Assembly (NCBI GenBank): GCA_964523885.1
Contig: CAZFYX010000107.1
Coordinates: 40,678 to 104,677, forward strand
Source of the DNA: SHXO01 sp964523885
GTDB taxonomy: Bacteria; Pseudomonadota; Gammaproteobacteria; Burkholderiales; SHXO01
DNA length: 64,000 bases
Direction of reading: 5' to 3'
Shown here piece by piece: positions 1-7,282 of this stretch. Under the pieces are notes generated by a model. That model was given only the letters and a program-made list of their open reading frames with translations, did not search any database and was not told the origin of the DNA. Numbering within the stretch: the stretch's first letter is position 1; every line of letters begins with the position of its first letter. A program made the position numbers and the translations under genes.

Positions 1-1
1 C

Positions 2-316
2 CGGCGCGGCACCCGCCGCGGCCACACCTATCACCTGCTGGCCTACGACAAGGGGCCGCGCAAGACCTTCGAGCCGTTCCTCATCACGATGGACGACGCT
101 TCGGAGGTGTTCCCCAGCTTCGAGCATCCCGGCACCGAGTTCATCTACATGCTCAAGGGGAAGATCGAGTACCGGCATGGCCGGCAGACCTACGTGCTCG
201 AGCCCGGCGATTCGCTGACCTTCCGCGGCGACGTCCCCCACGGCCCGGAAAAGCTGCTCGAACTGCCGATCCACTTCCTCTCGATTATCATCTACGGTCC
301 GTCCGACCTGGGCTGA
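2..316 (+). CDS. Cupin-domain regulator, C-terminal part (5' end outside window)
   Basis: The reading frame is open from the first bases of the window, so the N-terminus is missing. About 105 residues are visible. They form one cupin barrel: a strand-rich region with PGTEFIYMLKG and then LEPGDSLTF...PHGP, the two classic cupin motifs, here with E, H and P at metal-site positions. In bacteria this type of cupin is commonly the sensor half of XRE-family repressors (HTH then cupin), so that is the likely identity. The HTH itself lies outside the window and cannot be confirmed. The gene ends about 70 bases before fhs on the same strand. A stand-alone cupin protein is the alternative. Confidence 0.7.
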   Translation, partial: RRGTRRGHTYHLLAYDKGPRKTFEPFLITMDDASEVFPSFEHPGTEFIYMLKGKIEYRHGRQTYVLEPGDSLTFRGDVPHGPEKLLELPIHFLSIIIYGPSDLG

Positions 317-384
317 CCGTCTCCCATTGCTGCGCGCGCAGGGGCGGGGGAACCGGCCGGGACGCCACTCACCCTCGACGACCC

Positions 385-2061
385 ATGCAAACCGACATCG
401 AAATCGCCCAGCAGGCGAAGCTGCGCCGGATCACCGAGCTGGCGCAGGACCGCCTCGGCATCCCCGACGAAGCCCTCGAGCCCTACGGCCACTACAAGGC
501 CAAGATCTCGCTCGAATACCTGGATTCGCTGAAGTCCCGGCCGGACGGGAAGCTCATCCTGGTCACCGCCATCAGCCCCACGCCCGCCGGCGAGGGCAAG
601 ACGACGACCAGCGTCGGCCTGGGCGATGCGCTCAACCGCATCGGCAAGAAGACCGTCATCTGCCTGCGCGAGCCGTCACTCGGACCGGTGTTCGGGATCA
701 AGGGCGGGGCCGCGGGCGGCGGCCACGCGCAGGTGGTGCCGATGGAGGACATCAACCTCCACTTCACCGGCGACTTCAACGCCATCGGGCTGGCCAACAA
801 CCTGCTGGCGGCGATGGTGGACAACCACATCCACCACGGCAACGAGTTGGGCATCGACGTGCGCCGCATCACCTGGCGGCGCGTGGTGGACATGAACGAC
901 CGCGCGCTGCGCGAGATCGTGGTCTCGCTGGGCGGCCCGGCCAACGGCTATCCGCGCCAGGACGGCTTCGACATCGTGGTGGCCTCCGAGATCATGGCGA
1001 TCTTCTGCCTGTCGACTTCGATGAAGGACCTCAGGCAGCGGCTGGGCAACATCGTGGTGGGCTACACCCGCGACCAGAAGCCGGTCCGCGCGCGCGACCT
1101 CAAGGCCGACGGCGCCATGACGGTGCTGCTCAAGGACGCGCTCAAGCCCAACCTCGTGCAGACGCTGGAGAACAACCCAGCGATCCTGCACGGCGGGCCG
1201 TTCGCCAACATCGCGCACGGCTGCAACTCGGTGATCGCGACCAAGGCCGGGCTCAAGCTGGCCGACTACGTGGTGACCGAGGCCGGCTTCGGCGCCGACC
1301 TGGGCGCGGAGAAGTTCGTCGACATCAAGTGCCGCAAGTCGGGCCTGCGTCCAAGCGCGGTGGTGATCGTGGCCACCTTGCGGGCGCTCAAGTTCCACGG
1401 CGGGGTCGAGCTCAAGGAGCTCAACCAGGAGAACCTGGCGGCGCTGGAGAAGGGCATCGCCAACCTGGAGCGGCACGTCAACAACGTGCGCAACCACTTC
1501 GGTCTGCCCTGCGTGATCTCGATCAACCACTTCACCTACGACACGCCGGCGGAGATCGAGCTGCTCAAGCGCAAGATGGCGCACCACGAGGCGCCGGTGG
1601 TGGTGGCGCGCCACTGGGCCGAGGGCGGCAAGGGCGCCGAGGACGTGGCCCGTGCCCTGGTCAGCCTGATCGAGCGGGTGCCCGCCGACTTCCGCTTCAC
1701 CTATGAGGACGACCTGCCGCTGTGGGACAAGATGCGGGCGATCGCGACCAAGATCTACGGCGCGGCGGACGTGACCGCCGACTCGAAGGTGCGCGCGCAG
1801 ATCAGGAAGCTGGAGGAGGACGGCTACGGCCGCTATCCGGTCTGCGTCGCCAAGACGCAGTATTCGTTCTCCACCGACCCGTCGCTGCGCGGCGCGCCCT
1901 CCGGCCACACCGTGAACGTGCGCGAGGTGCGCCTGTCGGCGGGTGCCGAGTTCGTGGTGATGATCTGCGGCGACATCATGACCATGCCGGGCCTGCCCAA
2001 GGTGCCGTCGGCCGAGAGGATCGACATCACCGAAGACGGCAAGGTCGTTGGCCTGTTCTGA
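385..2061 (+). CDS. fhs: Formate--tetrahydrofolate ligase
   Basis: Catalyses ATP-dependent formylation of tetrahydrofolate to 10-formyl-THF in the cytosol, feeding one-carbon units to purine synthesis and other pathways. The 558-residue protein has the family's usual length. It carries the P-loop TPAGEGKT at about residues 66-73, followed by the conserved REPSLGP and KGGAAGGG segments and the C-terminal MPGLPKVPSAE motif. The start is the first ATG of the conserved region; a longer frame beginning at 327 is out of phase and is a shadow. Given a metH with SAM control further along, the window carries two entry/exit points of folate one-carbon metabolism, but they are not in one operon. Confidence 0.97.
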   Translation: MQTDIEIAQQAKLRRITELAQDRLGIPDEALEPYGHYKAKISLEYLDSLKSRPDGKLILVTAISPTPAGEGKTTTSVGLGDALNRIGKKTVICLREPSLGPVFGIKGGAAGGGHAQVVPMEDINLHFTGDFNAIGLANNLLAAMVDNHIHHGNELGIDVRRITWRRVVDMNDRALREIVVSLGGPANGYPRQDGFDIVVASEIMAIFCLSTSMKDLRQRLGNIVVGYTRDQKPVRARDLKADGAMTVLLKDALKPNLVQTLENNPAILHGGPFANIAHGCNSVIATKAGLKLADYVVTEAGFGADLGAEKFVDIKCRKSGLRPSAVVIVATLRALKFHGGVELKELNQENLAALEKGIANLERHVNNVRNHFGLPCVISINHFTYDTPAEIELLKRKMAHHEAPVVVARHWAEGGKGAEDVARALVSLIERVPADFRFTYEDDLPLWDKMRAIATKIYGAADVTADSKVRAQIRKLEEDGYGRYPVCVAKTQYSFSTDPSLRGAPSGHTVNVREVRLSAGAEFVVMICGDIMTMPGLPKVPSAERIDITEDGKVVGLF

Positions 2062-2095
2062 CTCCGCCCCCCGAACAGCGTATCCAGCACACGGT

Positions 2096-2132
2096 CCCCT
2101 CTCCCCTTGCGGGAGAGGGACAGGGTGAGGGG
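2096..2132. repeat. REP-like palindromic repeat, copy 1
   Basis: The core is an inverted repeat CCCCTCTCCC-cttgc-GGGAGAGGG followed by a GGGTGAGGGG tail. It lies in the short gap between fhs and queF. Two further copies occur at 7137-7174 and 22075-22111. All three are intergenic and directly follow a stop codon, as expected for REP elements. Confidence 0.75.
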
Positions 2133-2152
2133 TAAACGCAGCACCACAACCC

Positions 2153-2620
2153 ATGCCGAAAGCCACCCCATCCCGTCCCAAGCTCACTCAGCTCGGTCAC
2201 GCTGCACAGCGTCCCGCGAGCCCCGAGGCCGCCTTGCTGGAGCGCGTGCCCAACGAGCACGCCGACGCCGACTACCTCGTGCGCTTCGCCGCGCCCGAGT
2301 TCACCACGCTGTGCCCGATCACCGGCCAGCCCGACTTCGCGCACCTGGTGATCGACTACGTGCCGCAGAAGTGGCTGGTGGAGAGCAAATCGCTCAAGCT
2401 CTACCTGGGCAGCTTCCGCAACCACGGCGGGTTCCACGAGGCCACCACGCTCACGATCGCCAAGCGCCTGGTCGAGGTGCTGAAGCCCAAGTGGCTGAGG
2501 ATCGGCGGCTACTGGTATCCGCGCGGCGGCATGCCGATCGACGTGTTCTGGCAGACCGGCGCACCGCCCCGCGGCGTGTGGATCCCCGAGCAGGGCGTGC
2601 CGGGCTATCGGGGCCGATAA
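2153..2620 (+). CDS. queF: NADPH-dependent 7-cyano-7-deazaguanine reductase (short type)
   Basis: Reduces the nitrile preQ0 to preQ1 in the queuosine tRNA-modification pathway. Visible motifs are the catalytic cysteine in LCPITGQPDF and the family signature ESKSLKLYLGSFRNHGGFHE, which contributes to NADPH binding. At 155 residues this is the unimodular (Bacillus-like) form rather than the roughly 280-residue tandem-domain form of E. coli. The start ATG lies 20 bases after a REP-like element. No other queuosine genes are adjacent, so it appears monocistronic or part of a transcript with fhs. Confidence 0.95.
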   Translation: MPKATPSRPKLTQLGHAAQRPASPEAALLERVPNEHADADYLVRFAAPEFTTLCPITGQPDFAHLVIDYVPQKWLVESKSLKLYLGSFRNHGGFHEATTLTIAKRLVEVLKPKWLRIGGYWYPRGGMPIDVFWQTGAPPRGVWIPEQGVPGYRGR

Positions 2621-2630
2621 AGCCAGAGCG

Positions 2631-2738
2631 CTCACCGCCAGGGACGCGCCGTAAACCCGGACAAGCAACTGCGCCAAGCCCGTTCAGGCAGCGCGCTTTT
2701 GCTTTTCCTTGGCGTCCTTCGCGTCCCTGGCGGCGAGA
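2631..2738. repeat. Intergenic inverted-repeat element (gcaaag/gcgtcc type), copy 1
   Basis: The left arm ctcaccgccagggacgc (2631-2647) and right arm gcgtccctggcggcgag (2721-2737) are reverse complements with one mismatch, about 75 bases apart. The same layout and related words recur at 19300-19400 and 31947-32034. It sits between the convergent queF and amtB genes. Confidence 0.6.
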
Positions 2739-2770
2739 GGTTGGTCTTTCCGTGCATTCCAGCCCACCGC

Positions 2771-2801
2771 AAAAAAAAAGGGCGCTCCGAAGAGCGCCCT
2801 T
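2771..2801 (-). terminator. Rho-independent terminator of glnK-amtB
   Basis: Read on the minus strand, AAGGGCGCTC-TTCG-GAGCGCCCTT is a 10-bp stem with a stable UUCG-type tetraloop, followed by a run of T. It lies about 50 bases beyond the amtB stop codon. This is a textbook intrinsic terminator. Confidence 0.92.
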
Positions 2802-2848
2802 GGAACCGGCGGTTGCCCACCGGAGGAGGAGACAAACCCGACAAACCC

Positions 2849-4336
2849 TTACATGTGGTAGGCGCGCTCGCCGTGCTGGCTCTCGTCCAGACCCTCGCGC
2901 TCCTGCTCTTCGGGCACCCGCAGCCCGATGACCACATCGACGATCTTGAAGCCGACGAAGGCGACCACGCCCGACCACACCAGGGTGGTGACCACGCCGG
3001 TCAGCTGGATCATGAACTGGCTGCTGATCGAGAAGTCCGGGTTCGCGGCGTTGGTCACGTAGTCCCACACACCGGTGCCACCCAGGGACGGCGCGGCGAA
3101 GATGCCGGTGCCCAGGGCGCCCAGGATCCCGCCGACGCAGTGCACGCCGAACACGTCGAGCGAGTCGTCGTAGCCCAGCTTGGCCTTGAGCCAGGTCACC
3201 GCCCAGAGGCAGACCAGGCCCGCGATGGCACCCAGGACGATCGCGCCCATCGGACCCACGAAGCCGCAGGCCGGGGTGATCGCGACCAGGCCGGCGATCG
3301 CACCGGAGGCCAGGCCCAGCATGGTGGGCTTGCCGCGGAAGATCCACTCGCCGAACATCCAGGCCAGTGCCGCGCCGGCAGTCGCCAGGTGCGTGTTCAC
3401 CATTACCATCGAGGCCAGACCGGTGGCTTCCAGGTTGGAGCCGACGTTGAAGCCGAACCAGCCCACCCACAGCAGCGCCGCGCCGATGAAGGTCATCGTC
3501 AGCGAGTGGGGCGGCATGGCTTCGCGGCCGTAGCCGATCCGCTTGCCGATCACCAGCGCACCCACCAGCCCGGCGATGCCCGCGTTGATGTGCACCACCG
3601 TGCCGCCGGCGAAGTCCAGCGCGCCCTTGGCCCACAGCCAGCCCGCACCCGCGGTGACCTTCTCCAGGCTGGCCGCATCGGTGATCGCATCGGGACCGTC
3701 CCAGAACCAGACCATGTGCGCGATCGGCAGGTAGGAGAACGTGAACCAGATCACCATGAACAGCAGCACCGCGGAGAACTTCACCCGCTCGGCGAACGCG
3801 CCCACGATCAGGGCTGGCGTGATGGCGGCGAACGTGAGCTGGAAGATCACGTAGACGTACTCGGGGATGACGACGCCCTTGCTGAACGTCGCGGCCAGTG
3901 TGTCCGGCGTGACGCCATGCAGGAACAACTTGCTGAAGCCGCCGAAGAACGCATTGCCGCCCGTGAACGCCACCGAGTAGCCGTAGATGGCCCACAGGAT
4001 GGACAGCAGCGAGAAGGTGGCGAACACCTTCATCAGCATGGCCAGCATGTTCTTCGTGCGCACCATGCCGCCGTAGAACAGTGCCAGGCCGGGGATGGTC
4101 ATCAGGATGACCAGCACGGTTGCCGTCATCATCCACGCCGTGTCGCCCTTGTTGGGCGTGGGCGCAGCGGCCGGGGCGGCGGCGGCAGGTTCTGCGGCAG
4201 GCGCCGCGGCATCCGCGGCCGGAGCCGCTGCCGCGGGCGCGGCTGCTGCCGGCTCGGCTGGCTTTTCCTCCGCCAGCACCGGACCGGTGAATGCGACCGC
4301 GCCGAGCAGCGCGGCCATCATCAAGAGTCTCTTCAT
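2849..4336 (-). CDS. amtB: Ammonium transporter with a long Ala/Pro periplasmic N-terminus
   Basis: Inner-membrane ammonium channel of the Amt/Rh family, 495 residues, with the eleven-helix core and conserved segments such as GDTAWMM, FYGGMVR, HINAGIAGLVGAL and FGVHCVGG (pore histidines). A signal peptide covers residues 1-22. It is followed by about 40 residues of almost pure Ala/Pro/Glu before the first core helix, a low-complexity tether in the periplasm. The gene lies 15 bases downstream of glnK on the same strand, with SD-like gagga before the ATG. GlnK is expected to plug the channel when nitrogen is plentiful (family knowledge). Confidence 0.96.
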   Translation of the reverse strand: MKRLLMMAALLGAVAFTGPVLAEEKPAEPAAAAPAAAAPAADAAAPAAEPAAAAPAAAPTPNKGDTAWMMTATVLVILMTIPGLALFYGGMVRTKNMLAMLMKVFATFSLLSILWAIYGYSVAFTGGNAFFGGFSKLFLHGVTPDTLAATFSKGVVIPEYVYVIFQLTFAAITPALIVGAFAERVKFSAVLLFMVIWFTFSYLPIAHMVWFWDGPDAITDAASLEKVTAGAGWLWAKGALDFAGGTVVHINAGIAGLVGALVIGKRIGYGREAMPPHSLTMTFIGAALLWVGWFGFNVGSNLEATGLASMVMVNTHLATAGAALAWMFGEWIFRGKPTMLGLASGAIAGLVAITPACGFVGPMGAIVLGAIAGLVCLWAVTWLKAKLGYDDSLDVFGVHCVGGILGALGTGIFAAPSLGGTGVWDYVTNAANPDFSISSQFMIQLTGVVTTLVWSGVVAFVGFKIVDVVIGLRVPEEQEREGLDESQHGERAYHM

Positions 4337-4351
4337 TTGTCCTCGTCTCCC

Positions 4352-4690
4352 TTACAGCGCTTCCGCGCCGGTCTCGCCGGTGCGGATGCGGATGGCTTGC
4401 TGCAGGTCGAACACGAAGACCTTGCCGTCACCGATCTTGCCGGTGTTGGCGGACTTCTCGATGGCTTCGATGACCTGATCGAGCAACTCGTCCTTGATGG
4501 CCACTTCGATCTTCACCTTCGGCAGAAAGTCGACGACGTACTCTGCCCCCCGGTACAGCTCGGTGTGCCCCTTCTGCCTTCCGAAGCCCTTGACCTCGGT
4601 GACGGTGATGCCCTGCACGCCGATGGCAGACAGGGCCTCCCGCACCTCGTCAAGCTTGAAAGGCTTGATGATGGCGGTTACGAATTTCAT
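4352..4690 (-). CDS. glnK: Nitrogen regulatory protein P-II
   Basis: Small trimeric signal protein that binds ATP/ADP and 2-oxoglutarate and controls AmtB and nitrogen-assimilation enzymes. The 112-residue frame has all family marks: an N-terminal KFVTAIIKPFKLDEVREAL strand-helix, a T-loop with Tyr51 (the uridylylation site), and the C-terminal GKIGDGKVFV and RTGETG nucleotide-binding segments. The start at 4690 is chosen because it gives the canonical MK start and has a gggaga SD; the longer open frame upstream is not conserved. Position directly before amtB is why glnK is preferred to glnB as the name. Confidence 0.95.
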   Translation of the reverse strand: MKFVTAIIKPFKLDEVREALSAIGVQGITVTEVKGFGRQKGHTELYRGAEYVVDFLPKVKIEVAIKDELLDQVIEAIEKSANTGKIGDGKVFVFDLQQAIRIRTGETGAEAL

Positions 4691-5029
4691 GATCTCCCTT
4701 CCTCGGGAACGGTTGCGGTTGAACGAACGCGGCGCCTGGTCCGGATGCCTGTCTGGGGCTGAGGGCACCACGCAGCTTGCGTCGGAACTTCTGCCTACAC
4801 TGCCGGTACTCGATGCTGCATAGCAGCGCACGAGCCCTTTACGCATTTCCTGTGCCTGCGAGAAAAACATATATAATCATGAAGTTGTAGAATGTATCAG
4901 GGCCTTCCCGCGATTTTGATGCACCGTGCGAGTGCGGTCCGCATGGCCATTTGCACTGTTGTGGTGCGTTGCGGATGGCGGGAGCGGCTGCAACCAACCC
5001 GGTACACTGGCGCTCAAAAGGAGAACCGA
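4691..5029. other. Divergent promoter region glnK / ubiK (no gene)
   Basis: This 339-base gap separates divergent genes and has no credible ORF. It holds an AT-rich patch with a TATAAT hexamer (4872-4877, plus strand), a candidate sigma-54 site facing glnK (separate entry), and a TACACT hexamer (5003-5008) that could be the -10 box of ubiK about 25 bases before its start. No good -35 partner was found for TACACT. Confidence 0.5.
4822..4837 (-). promoter_or_regulatory. Candidate sigma-54 (-24/-12) promoter of glnK-amtB
   Basis: On the minus strand the sequence reads GGGCTCG-tgcg-CTGCT. It keeps the invariant GG and GC dinucleotides at the required 10-base spacing of the TGGCACG-N4-TTGCA consensus, with mismatches at other positions. 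It lies about 130 bases upstream of glnK. Sigma-54/NtrC control of glnK-amtB is well established in proteobacteria, which supports the reading, but the match is imperfect. Confidence 0.35.
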
Positions 5030-5284
5030 ATGTCCAAGCAGGATGTGCTCGAACAGATCCAGCGCCGGATCGGCGAGGTGCTGGCGCAGAGTCCGGCGCG
5101 CGACGTCGAGGCCAACCTGAAGGCCATGACCACCGCATTCTTCGCGCGCCTCGACCTGGTGACGCGGGAGGAGTTCGACGTCCAGCGCCAGGTGCTGTTG
5201 CGCACGCGCGAGAAGCTGGAACAACTCGAGGCCCGGTTGGCGCAGCTGGAAGGGCGTTCGGCGCCGGGTTCGGGACAACCCTGA
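5030..5284 (+). CDS. ubiK: Ubiquinone biosynthesis accessory factor UbiK (YqiC family)
   Basis: An 84-residue helical protein that in E. coli helps the membrane/lipid-associated ubiquinone biosynthesis complex. The frame shows two amphipathic helices: an N-terminal one with QIQRRIGEVLAQSP, then FFARLDLVTREEFDVQRQVL and a C-terminal coiled coil EKLEQLEARLAQLEG, matching the family. The start ATG at 5030 is preceded by aaaggaga, a strong SD; a longer frame from 4892 lacks family similarity at its N-terminus. It is divergent from glnK-amtB and appears monocistronic. Confidence 0.85.
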   Translation: MSKQDVLEQIQRRIGEVLAQSPARDVEANLKAMTTAFFARLDLVTREEFDVQRQVLLRTREKLEQLEARLAQLEGRSAPGSGQP

Positions 5285-5386
5285 GCCGGCCGCCCTCGTT
5301 CAGGGCCGCTGACGGATTCGCTGAAAAAGCCTCGCCTTGCGGGCCGATGCCATCTGCTAGACTCGCGCCCCTGTTGGAGTGGATGG

Positions 5387-5965
5387 ATGGCTGACGGCAA
5401 CGATCATCCGGCCCACGCGCCGGCGGTCTATTCGAGCACGGCGATCGTGCTGCACTGGCTCGTGGCCGTGCTGATCTTCGCCGCCTTCGCGCTCGGCCTG
5501 TACATGGTCGAGCTCAAGCTCAGTCCCACCAAGCTGAAGCTGTACTCCTGGCACAAGTGGCTCGGGGTCACGATCTGGCTGCTGGTGGTGCTGCGGCTGC
5601 TCTGGCGGGCAACCCATCGGCCGCCTCCGCTGCCGGACATGCCGCGCTGGCAGGTGCTGGCCGCTGCCGCGACGCACTGGCTGCTGTACGCGCTGGTGAT
5701 CGTCATTCCGATCTCGGGCTGGCTGTTCAGCTCGGCCTCGGGGTTTCCGGTGGTCTACCTGGGGCTGGTGCAGCTGCCCGACCTGGTCGGCAAGGACAAG
5801 GCGCTCGCCGAGGTGCTGCAGGAAGTGCACGAGACGTTGAACTGGATCATGCTCGCCGTGGTCATCGTCCACGTGGTCGCCGCGATCAAGCATCACCTGG
5901 TCGACCGCGACACCGTGCTCCACCGCATGCTGCCCCTGTTGCCGCACCCGTCCCGGAAGCCATGA
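5387..5965 (+). CDS. Cytochrome b561
   Basis: Inner-membrane di-haem b-type cytochrome of 192 residues, four transmembrane helices, likely passing electrons between quinol and a periplasmic or membrane partner. Haem-ligand histidines are visible in VLHWLVAV, SWHKWLGV, and in the last helix (LQEVHETLNW and VIVHVVAAIKHH). The stop codon overlaps the start of the following yceI-like gene (ATGA), so translation is probably coupled. The b561/YceI pairing also exists in E. coli (yceJ-yceI), supporting a joint role of unknown detail. Confidence 0.9.
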   Translation: MADGNDHPAHAPAVYSSTAIVLHWLVAVLIFAAFALGLYMVELKLSPTKLKLYSWHKWLGVTIWLLVVLRLLWRATHRPPPLPDMPRWQVLAAAATHWLLYALVIVIPISGWLFSSASGFPVVYLGLVQLPDLVGKDKALAEVLQEVHETLNWIMLAVVIVHVVAAIKHHLVDRDTVLHRMLPLLPHPSRKP

Positions 5966-6528
5966 CCATGTACCGACTGCTCTGCTCCGCCCTGCTCTTC
6001 GCCCTGGCCTGCACGCCCGCATTCGCACAGCGCATCACCGCCATCGATCCCGCGAAGAGCGAGATCAAGTACGTGTCCAAGCAGATGAACGTGCCGGTCG
6101 AGGGCCGCTTCCGCAAGTTCGACGCGAAGCTCGACTTCGATCCGGCCCGACCGGCCGCTGCCAAGGCCGAGATCGACGTCGACCTGAACAGCATCGACAC
6201 CGGCAGCACCGAGGCCGACACCGAGGTCAAGAGCAAGGGATGGTTCAACATCGCGGTGTTCCCGACCGCGAAGTTCGTCGCCACATCGGTCAAACCGGCC
6301 GGCGCGGGCCGCTTCGAGGTGACGGGAAAGCTCACGATCAAGGGCAAGGGCGTCGATGTCACCGCACCCGTGGCCGTGAAGCAGGAGGGCGGCAGCACCG
6401 TGTTCGAGGGCGGCTTCACGCTGCTGCGGATGCAATACGGCATCGGCGAGGGCGTGTGGTCGGACACCGATACCGTGGCCAACGAGGTGCAGGTGCGTTT
6501 CCGCCTTGTCGGCGTGGCGAAGAAGTAG
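5962..6528 (+). CDS. YceI family periplasmic lipid-binding protein 1
   Basis: Lipocalin-like protein of 188 residues with a signal peptide (MTMYRLLCSALL..., cut after AFA). YceI proteins bind isoprenoid or polyprenyl-like lipids in an eight-stranded barrel. The typical pattern is present: IDPAKSEIKYVSKQ, GRFRKFDAKLDFDP, SKGWFNIAVFPTAKFV, and a final VQVRFRLVG strand. The start overlaps the b561 stop codon by four bases. An alternative start two codons later (5968) would also give a good signal peptide. Confidence 0.9.
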   Translation: MTMYRLLCSALLFALACTPAFAQRITAIDPAKSEIKYVSKQMNVPVEGRFRKFDAKLDFDPARPAAAKAEIDVDLNSIDTGSTEADTEVKSKGWFNIAVFPTAKFVATSVKPAGAGRFEVTGKLTIKGKGVDVTAPVAVKQEGGSTVFEGGFTLLRMQYGIGEGVWSDTDTVANEVQVRFRLVGVAKK

Positions 6529-6557
6529 CAGTTCCCTTTCCTACCGGAGACAACACA

Positions 6558-7127
6558 ATGCTCAAGAACACCCTGCCCGTCCTGCTGATCGGCGCCGCCC
6601 TGGCCGCGCCCGCGTATGCCGCCGACTCCTACACGGTGGACTCGCGCCACACCTATCCCCAGTACGAGATCAACCACCTCGGCTTCTCGACCCAGCGCGG
6701 CCGCTTCAACGAGACCAGCGGCAAGATCACGCTGGACCGCGCGGCCAAGACCGGGACGGTGGCGATCGTCATCAAGGCCGCCTCGATCGACACCGGGCTG
6801 GAGAAGTGGGACGAGCACATGAAGAGCGAGGATTTCTTCAACGCCGGCAAGTTCCCCGAGATCACCTTCAAGGCCGACAAGATCGTCTTCGACGGCGACA
6901 AGCCGGCCTCGGTGCCCGGCCAGTTCACCCTGCTCGGCGTGACCAAGCCGGTGACGCTGACCATCACCAGCTTCGGCTGCGGCCCGCACCCCATCAACAA
7001 GAAGGAAGTGTGCGGGGCGGATGCCAGCGCCACCATCAAGCGTTCCGAGTTCGGCATGACCAAGTACCTGCCGGGCATCGGCGACGAGGTCAAGCTCGTC
7101 ATCAACATCGAGTCCTTCAAGGACTGA
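6558..7127 (+). CDS. YceI family periplasmic lipid-binding protein 2
   Basis: Second YceI paralogue, 189 residues, with a clean signal peptide (cut after AYA). It has the family motifs TVDSRHTYPQYEINHLGFS, GRFNETSGKITLDR and a C-terminal KYLPGIGDEVKLVINIE. It differs from its neighbour by a CGPHPINKKEVCGAD insertion with two cysteines that could form a disulphide; this is the more widespread YceI subtype. An SD-like ccggaga precedes the ATG. Two divergent paralogues behind one b561 suggests two ligands or partners rather than a recent duplication. Confidence 0.92.
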   Translation: MLKNTLPVLLIGAALAAPAYAADSYTVDSRHTYPQYEINHLGFSTQRGRFNETSGKITLDRAAKTGTVAIVIKAASIDTGLEKWDEHMKSEDFFNAGKFPEITFKADKIVFDGDKPASVPGQFTLLGVTKPVTLTITSFGCGPHPINKKEVCGADASATIKRSEFGMTKYLPGIGDEVKLVINIESFKD

Positions 7128-7136
7128 CGCGATCCT

Positions 7137-7174
7137 TCCCCTCTCCCCTTGCGGGAGCGGGATGGAGCAAGGGG
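7137..7174. repeat. REP-like palindromic repeat, copy 2
   Basis: Same core as the copies at 2096 and 22075, CCCCTCTCCCC-ttgc-GGGAGCGGG, here with one stem mismatch and a variant tail (caagggg). It lies immediately after the second yceI stop codon and just before an intrinsic terminator. Confidence 0.65.
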
Positions 7175-7183
7175 TACCAGGGA

Positions 7184-7209
7184 AAGGGGCGCTGCGGCGC
7201 CCCTTTTTG
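7184..7209 (+). terminator. Rho-independent terminator of the b561-yceI operon
   Basis: GGGGCGC-tgcg-GCGCCCC is a perfect 7-bp G/C stem followed by TTTTT. It lies about 60 bases after the yceI-2 stop codon and before the promoter area of comM. Confidence 0.9.
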
Positions 7210-7282
7210 TCTGGCGGATGGTGGTAAGGTAGGGCCGCTCGCATGCCACCCGCGTGCGGCTTCACCGCGCTGAACCGAACCC

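Noticed and set aside
5337..5363. Promoter TTGCGG-N15-TAGACT before cytochrome b561
   Set aside because: The spacer of 15 bases is too short for a confident sigma-70 call.
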